From an uncultured Campylobacter sp. (GTDB lineage Bacteria > Campylobacterota > Campylobacteria > Campylobacterales > Campylobacteraceae): DNA of 8,740 nucleotides. The position numbers and the translations under genes were made by a program. Below, in pieces: positions 5,633 through 8,740 of this stretch. Below the pieces are notes generated by a model that was given only the letters and a program-made list of their open reading frames with translations, ran no database searches and was not told the origin of the DNA. The number at the start of each line of letters is the position of its first letter. Position 1 is the stretch's first letter. The stretch covers positions 1 to 8,740 of the forward strand of contig CAAHEJ010000095.1 of NCBI GenBank assembly GCA_900772495.1. The letters run 5' to 3'.

Positions 5633-6703
5633 CTAAATTCGCAAGGTTTCCCTTGTGTCAAAGTAAATTTCACTTTTTGCCACAATCTCAACCCTGCCTT
5701 GTGGCAAATGTTTGCTTATGATAATGGGGTTTAGATTATACGCACCAAAGAGCTTTTGGCGAAGTGCGATTTCCTTTTCTACGCTCAAAGGCTTTTTCAA
5801 AAACGCCTCAAAGCTTTGAAATTTGCCCTTGCAAAGGGTGTTAAAATACTCAAAATCCCAAAACACAAGCTCATCTTTAAAAACCCGCAAAACGCCCTTT
5901 AAAGTCTCATTTTGCGAAAAGCAAATTTTTGCATTTTTAAAGTGCGAGTAAAACAAAATGTGCGCTTTTATGGGCTTTTTATCCACGCAAATTTTTGCAC
6001 TGAGCAAACGATAATTTAAAAATTTCTCCCTTTCAAGCTGAAATTTTACGCCCTTTTTTTCAAGCCTAGCAAGCTTTTTGTAAAGCCTCGTTCTTGCCTC
6101 AATGCTAGCTGGCAGCACTTGGCGCGTGATAGGACTCATCAGCTCATCGACAAAGGGGCGATTTTGCCTTTGTTTGATGAGAGCATAAAGACAACCGCAA
6201 TAATTTTGATGATAAAGCATAGCCTCTTTTGCAAGCGCAAACTGCCTTTGCGTGCCGCCGTTTTTGCGAAAATCAGGCGCGACAAAGGCAATGCCAAATT
6301 TCGCGCACTCTTTTTGCAAGGCGTGTTCAAGTTGCTTTAAATCCTTTTTTGGACTCGTTAAAAGCGTGGTTGTAAGGCTTTTTTCGCCGATTTTGTGGGC
6401 GAATTCAACGCTTTTTCCAAGCCTTTCATCAAAGCAAATTTCGCAACGCTCACTCTTTTCAGGCTCATCTTCATAGCCTTTTGTCGCACACAGCCATTTT
6501 TCAAACTCATACTCGCCTTTATAAAGTTTAACGCCTATTTTATCGCAACTTCGCTTGACATCTAAAAAGCGAAGTTCGTATTCAGCTTGTGGGTGTATGT
6601 TTGGGTCGTAGAAAAAGCCCACTAAATTTTCATTTGGGTAGAGTTTTTTAAGCTCGCTAATGAAAAAATGGCTATCCACGCTGCAACAAATGTGTATCAG
6701 CAC
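5633..6703 (-). CDS. queH: Epoxyqueuosine reductase QueH, long form with C-terminal extension
   Basis: QueH reduces epoxyqueuosine to queuosine at the wobble base of tRNAs for Asp, Asn, His and Tyr, replacing the unrelated QueG. The metal-binding Cys sets are all present: ICCSVDS (Cys6, Cys7), ERCEICFDERLG (Cys87, Cys90) and YHQNYCGCLYAL (Cys169, Cys171). Other family blocks are FFYDPNIHPQAEYELR, SLTTTLLTSPKKD and APDFRKNGG. The catalytic part ends near residue 175. A further 180 residues, lysine-rich and without a motif I recognise, make the protein much longer than short QueH proteins of roughly 200 aa. The start is GTG (6701-6703); its G is the last base of the bcp TAG stop, so translation is coupled to bcp. 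The stop lies next to the convergent terminator. Confidence 0.93.
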   Translation of the reverse strand: MLIHICCSVDSHFFISELKKLYPNENLVGFFYDPNIHPQAEYELRFLDVKRSCDKIGVKLYKGEYEFEKWLCATKGYEDEPEKSERCEICFDERLGKSVEFAHKIGEKSLTTTLLTSPKKDLKQLEHALQKECAKFGIAFVAPDFRKNGGTQRQFALAKEAMLYHQNYCGCLYALIKQRQNRPFVDELMSPITRQVLPASIEARTRLYKKLARLEKKGVKFQLEREKFLNYRLLSAKICVDKKPIKAHILFYSHFKNAKICFSQNETLKGVLRVFKDELVFWDFEYFNTLCKGKFQSFEAFLKKPLSVEKEIALRQKLFGAYNLNPIIISKHLPQGRVEIVAKSEIYFDTRETLRI

Positions 6704-7164
6704 TACAAACTTTCAAGCACCGCTTTGGCGTGCTGGGCGCGGGGATTGACATTGTGAAAAATTTGTGCGATTTTACCGCTCTCATCGATGATGAAAGTGC
6801 TGCGGATAATGCCCTCATACTCTTTGCCGTAGTTCTTTTTAAGCCCCCAAGCGCCGTATTTGCGAGCTACTTCATTGTCCGTATCGCACAAAAGCGTGTG
6901 TTTGAGCTTGAATTTGTCGATAAATTTGCAATGTGATTTAGCATTATCGCCGCTTATGCCGAGTATCACGGCATTTTTTGCTAAAAATTCCTCATAAAGT
7001 GCGCTGAATTCATTTGCCTCTATGGTGCAACCGGGGGTATCGTCCTTTGGGTAAAAATAAAGCACCACTTTTTTGCCCACAAAATCAGCAAGCGAAATTT
7101 GCACTTCATCTTGGTTTAAAAGGCTAAATTCAGGGGCTTTGTCGTTTATTTTAAGTTCGTTCAT
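6703..7164 (-). CDS. bcp: Thiol peroxidase Bcp (peroxiredoxin Q family)
   Basis: Bcp reduces hydrogen peroxide and organic peroxides in the cytoplasm, usually with thioredoxin; in C. jejuni it contributes to oxygen tolerance. I place the start at the second ATG of an adjacent pair (7162-7164): an AAAGGA site (7171-7176) lies six bases before it, against three bases for 7167. The protein then begins MNELKINDKAPEF, as usual for the family, and has 153 aa. A longer frame begins at 7197 but overlaps the -10 box. The peroxidatic motif P-K-D-D-T-P-G-C gives Pro39, Thr43 and Cys46, with the conserved Arg121 in IIRSTFIID. Position 51, where E. coli Bcp has its resolving Cys, is Asn; Cys79 and Cys93 remain as alternatives. 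bcp is the first gene of a unit with queH. Confidence 0.94.
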   Translation of the reverse strand: MNELKINDKAPEFSLLNQDEVQISLADFVGKKVVLYFYPKDDTPGCTIEANEFSALYEEFLAKNAVILGISGDNAKSHCKFIDKFKLKHTLLCDTDNEVARKYGAWGLKKNYGKEYEGIIRSTFIIDESGKIAQIFHNVNPRAQHAKAVLESL

Positions 7165-7188
7165 CATCTGTCCTTTAAATTTTTTATC

Positions 7189-7194
7189 ATTATA
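7189..7194 (-). promoter_or_regulatory. bcp: Probable -10 box for bcp-queH
   Basis: A perfect TATAAT on the - strand (ATTATA on +) is followed by A-rich sequence, the AAAGGA ribosome site at 7171-7176 and the chosen bcp start at 7164. It lies only 18 bases after the stop of the upstream pseudogene, so bcp-queH does not depend on transcription through the broken gene. No -35 box is evident, as usual for Campylobacter. Confidence 0.55.
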
Positions 7195-7211
7195 CATTTT
7201 TTAGGCTAATG

Positions 7212-8416
7212 CTAAAAATTCAAACTCGCCCCAAGTCTAAATTCCACACTTTGCCTTTTTTCATAAAAGATTTTTCGCGTGTTAAAAAGCTGATGAAAGG
7301 CGTTAAATTCGGCAAAAATGTCAAATTCTTTAAAGGCATTTAGCCCAGCAAAAAGGCTCACTTTGCTATCATAGCCGCGGTTGTTGTCGTTTAAATCATA
7401 ATAAATTTGATACTCACCGATGAGTTTGAGCCTTTCAAAGCTCGCCACAACCCCACTTTTAAGCGACACAAAAGGGTTGTGGATAAGCTCATAACGGTAA
7501 CCAAAATCTCCAAGCGCATAAAAGCTAAACGCCCCAGCATAAGCGCCCACGCCAAGCCCTAAATCAAGCGTAGGAAAAAGCCTTGTGTCGCTATTTTGCT
7601 CGCCTTTAAAGCTCTTATTTGCCCCTTTGGCGTATAAATTTGGCTCAAAATTTAGGCTAATGAGCTTTGAAAAACTCTTTGTCCGCAAGGTATCAGCCAC
7701 GCTAAAAAGGCGTAAAAGCTCGATTTTGTGTAAAAAAACTTTGAAGTTATCATTTTCATCAAGCCCCGCAAAACGCAGTTCAAACGAAGCAAGGCGTGAT
7801 TCTATCAACTCTTTGTAGGCGTTGTTTGCGTTTTTTATATCTGAGTAAATGGGCGCAAAATATAAAAAGCCTTGACGGGATGAGCCGTTAAAATGCGTAA
7901 GCCCAAAAGAGATTTTTGAGCTTTTTCTGGCGTTTAAAATGTCGTTGCTACCAAATTTTTGCACGAATTTTTGCTTGTTTGGCGGGGTTTTAAGCTCTCT
8001 AAATTCGATTTTACCAGCATTTACAAGGTGTTTTATATACTCAGCAGGGGTAATAAAGGGCTTGTAAGTGGCGTAAAAAAAGCCCTCATCAATCACGCCA
8101 AGTATGTTTTCTATGCCATTTGTGCAATTATGCGTGATGAAATCATAAGAAATTTGCTTGTCCTTTAACTCCCACAAATGCAGGGCAAAAGCCGAATTTG
8201 CGCCTTGCTTGCCAGCACCTTGTAAATATATAAACTTCTTTGCTCAATATAATCAAGCTCAGCGTTTTCGTAAGGGTTAAGCGCGTAACCGCCACTCAAA
8301 GAGCCAGCAAGCGCGCGGGCATAGTCCAAAGGATTGAAAAATTCACTCATTATCGCAAAATAACTCATCGCATAGTCCTGTCTGTCGCCTTTTTTACGCA
8401 CCAAAGTATCCAGAAT
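7212..8416 (-). pseudogene. Decayed DUF4105 (Lnb-N-type) membrane protein gene: 5' truncated and frameshifted
   Basis: Two - strand frames make one protein. The upstream piece is open from a stop at 8417-8419 to TAA at 8165-8167 and has DYAMSYFAIMSEFFNPLDYA, a Gly-rich LAGSLSGGYALNPYENAE and RSLYIYKVLASKAQ. The other piece ends with TAG at 7212-7214 and has LHLWELKDKQ, then YDFITHNCTNGIENILG, then about 200 residues of alternating strand-like sequence ending FRLGASLNF, like an outer-membrane barrel. This order fits the DUF4105 family, whose reactive Cys lies in an (E/T)-x-NC motif. Restoring one base near 8198 joins AQ to NSAFALHLWELK without a gap. The family's N-terminal part, including the usual GHTFL-like His motif, is absent; upstream lies an inverted repeat and other sequence. 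A sequencing error could explain the frameshift but not the missing 5' end. Family call is moderate, disruption is clear. Confidence 0.75.
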
Positions 8417-8436
8417 TCAAGCTCTTGGATACTTTG
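8402..8436. repeat. 10-bp perfect inverted repeat at the 5' break of the pseudogene
   Basis: CAAAGTATCC (8402-8411) and GGATACTTTG (8427-8436) are exact reverse complements separated by 15 bases; one more A-T pair extends the stem inward. The left arm overlaps the first codons of the recognisable DUF4105 remnant, and the first upstream in-frame stop (8417-8419) lies in the loop. It may be a hairpin or a trace of the event that removed the gene's 5' end. Confidence 0.6.
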
Positions 8437-8452
8437 TTTCAAAGAAGGATTA

Positions 8453-8482
8453 ACTTGCCTAAATCCTTAAATTTAGGCAAGT
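8453..8482 (-). terminator. 12-bp perfect hairpin, possible terminator for the - strand gene entering from the right
   Basis: ACTTGCCTAAAT (8453-8464) pairs perfectly with ATTTAGGCAAGT (8471-8482) around a six-base loop, CCTTAA on the + strand. On the - strand the stem is followed by TAATCCTTCTTTG, moderately T-rich, so it could end transcription of the outer-membrane protein gene at 8666-8740, although about 180 bases after its stop. On the + strand it is followed by GAAGTTAG, not a T-tract. Confidence 0.55.
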
Positions 8483-8485
8483 GAA

Positions 8486-8517
8486 GTTAGTTTGCTTTAA
8501 ACGAAAGCAAGGCTAAC
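8486..8517. repeat. Second strong hairpin in the repeat-rich spacer
   Basis: GTTAG (8486-8490) pairs with CTAAC (8513-8517), and TTGCTTT (8492-8498) pairs with AAAGCAA (8504-8510), with a small T/GG internal loop and a five-base AAACG loop. It is only four bases from the hairpin at 8453-8482, so the two would form a tandem structure in RNA from either strand. No T-tract follows in either direction. Confidence 0.55.
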
Positions 8518-8518
8518 T

Positions 8519-8683
8519 CAGCTTTAAAAGCGGAAATTCACTCAAAGCAAAGCTAGCTCAGTATTCGCCCAGCTTTCAAAGCGAAATTCGCTCATCGTTC
8601 CAAGCAAAAGCTCGTTCAAACTTTGCTCATCGTTCAAAGCAAAAGCCACTCAGTTTTCACTCAGCTTAAAAGCTAAACGAGTA
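8519..8683. repeat. Cluster of degenerate GCTTT/AAAGC/CTCA repeats
   Basis: Copy A (8519-8544) and copy B (8570-8594) share CAGCTTT-AAAGCG-AAATTC-CTCA with few changes. A third copy (8660-8683) keeps TCAGCTT-AAAAGC and overlaps the stop of the flanking gene. Each copy has a near-perfect palindrome at its core (8521-8531, 8572-8582, 8663-8674). Between them the word CAAAGCAAAGCT and variants occurs at 8543, 8600 and 8635. Within the cluster a 22-base unit at 8590-8611 recurs at 8625-8646 with one mismatch (8601 versus 8636), a 35-base period. This explains most of the non-coding sequence here; I see no gene in it. Confidence 0.6.
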
Positions 8684-8740
8684 GCGAAGTCCCACAGCAT
8701 AAGGCTGCTTTGCTTCAAAATTTGTTAAAAAGTCGGTTTG
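8666..8740 (-). CDS. C-terminal end of a probable outer-membrane beta-barrel protein (rest outside window)
   Basis: Reading the - strand from the window edge, one frame gives 24 codons, ending FEAKQPYAVGLRYSFSF before TAA (8666-8668). Alternating hydrophobic residues and a final Phe are the classical signature of the last strand of an outer-membrane barrel, recognised by the BamA machinery; autotransporter translocators and TonB-dependent receptors end in this way. The frame is short, so chance is possible, but the amino-acid pattern is unusually good for non-coding DNA and explains why the repeats start just after it. The gene would be transcribed towards the pseudogene. I cannot tell which barrel family it belongs to. 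Confidence 0.55.
   Translation of the reverse strand, partial: QTDFLTNFEAKQPYAVGLRYSFSF

Noticed and set aside
6119..6340. + strand open frames opposite queH
   Set aside because: They are antisense shadows of the QueH coding sequence, without ribosome sites or protein motifs.
7165..7197. Longer N-terminus for Bcp starting at 7197
   Set aside because: The extra residues have no family counterpart, their ATG overlaps the probable -10 box, and the AAAGGA site points to the start at 7164.
8165..8215. Programmed frameshifting to produce a full DUF4105 protein
   Set aside because: No heptameric slippery sequence is visible, the longest nearby run is four bases, and the 5' end of the gene is missing anyway, so decay or sequencing error is simpler.
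8521..8531. GCTTT-A-AAAGC read as a hairpin
   Set aside because: The single-base centre is too short for a full RNA hairpin; it is kept only as the palindromic core of a DNA repeat.
8590..8646. Direct repeats considered as a small CRISPR array
   Set aside because: Only two near-identical 22-base units with a 13-base gap are present, repeats and spacers share the same words, and no cas gene is visible.

Overview
The window looks like chromosomal DNA of an epsilonproteobacterium, most likely a Campylobacter. The evidence is the gene order tolB-pal-cpoB(ybgF)-slyD-fabD-mtnN(pfs)-ttcA-like, which I recognise as the Campylobacter jejuni Cj0112-Cj0118 order, the frequent AAATTTA words between genes, and TATAAT-type -10 boxes without clear -35 boxes. 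Many codons end in C or G (gcg, agc, ttg), so this is probably a species with higher GC than C. jejuni. I cannot name the species.

Region 1 (1-1795, + strand) is the end of the Tol-Pal envelope cluster: the 3' end of tolB, then pal (peptidoglycan-binding lipoprotein) and cpoB/ybgF. Region 2 (1904-4888, + strand) is housekeeping: slyD (prolyl isomerase and metal chaperone with a His/Cys/Gly tail), then fabD, mtnN and a TtcA-like PP-loop protein. The last three are joined by two ATGA overlaps and surely form one transcription unit; a hairpin separates slyD from fabD. After a structured spacer comes a small nicotinamidase-like cysteine hydrolase (5070-5582). A symmetrical AT-rich stem-loop ends it against the convergent genes.

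Region 3 (5633-7164, - strand) is a two-gene unit, bcp (peroxiredoxin) then queH (epoxyqueuosine reductase), joined by a one-base stop/start overlap (TAGTG) with a promoter just upstream of bcp. Region 4 (7212-8416, - strand) is a broken DUF4105 / Lnb-N-type gene. It has lost its 5' third and carries a frameshift near 8198; moving the frame restores the family's pattern without a gap. Region 5 (8417-8740) holds the last 24 codons of another - strand gene, probably an outer-membrane beta-barrel protein ending in Phe. Between them lie about 250 bases packed with hairpins and degenerate GCTTT/AAAGC/CTCA repeats; similar words occur in the spacer at 4947-5036.

Most of the window is conserved housekeeping sequence. 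The parts deserving a second look are the decayed DUF4105 locus with its repeat-rich flank, the TtcA-like protein in which the second Cys of the CxxC is Phe, and the structured spacer before the hydrolase gene. I see no CRISPR array, transposase, tRNA, rRNA, phage gene or recognisable defence system.
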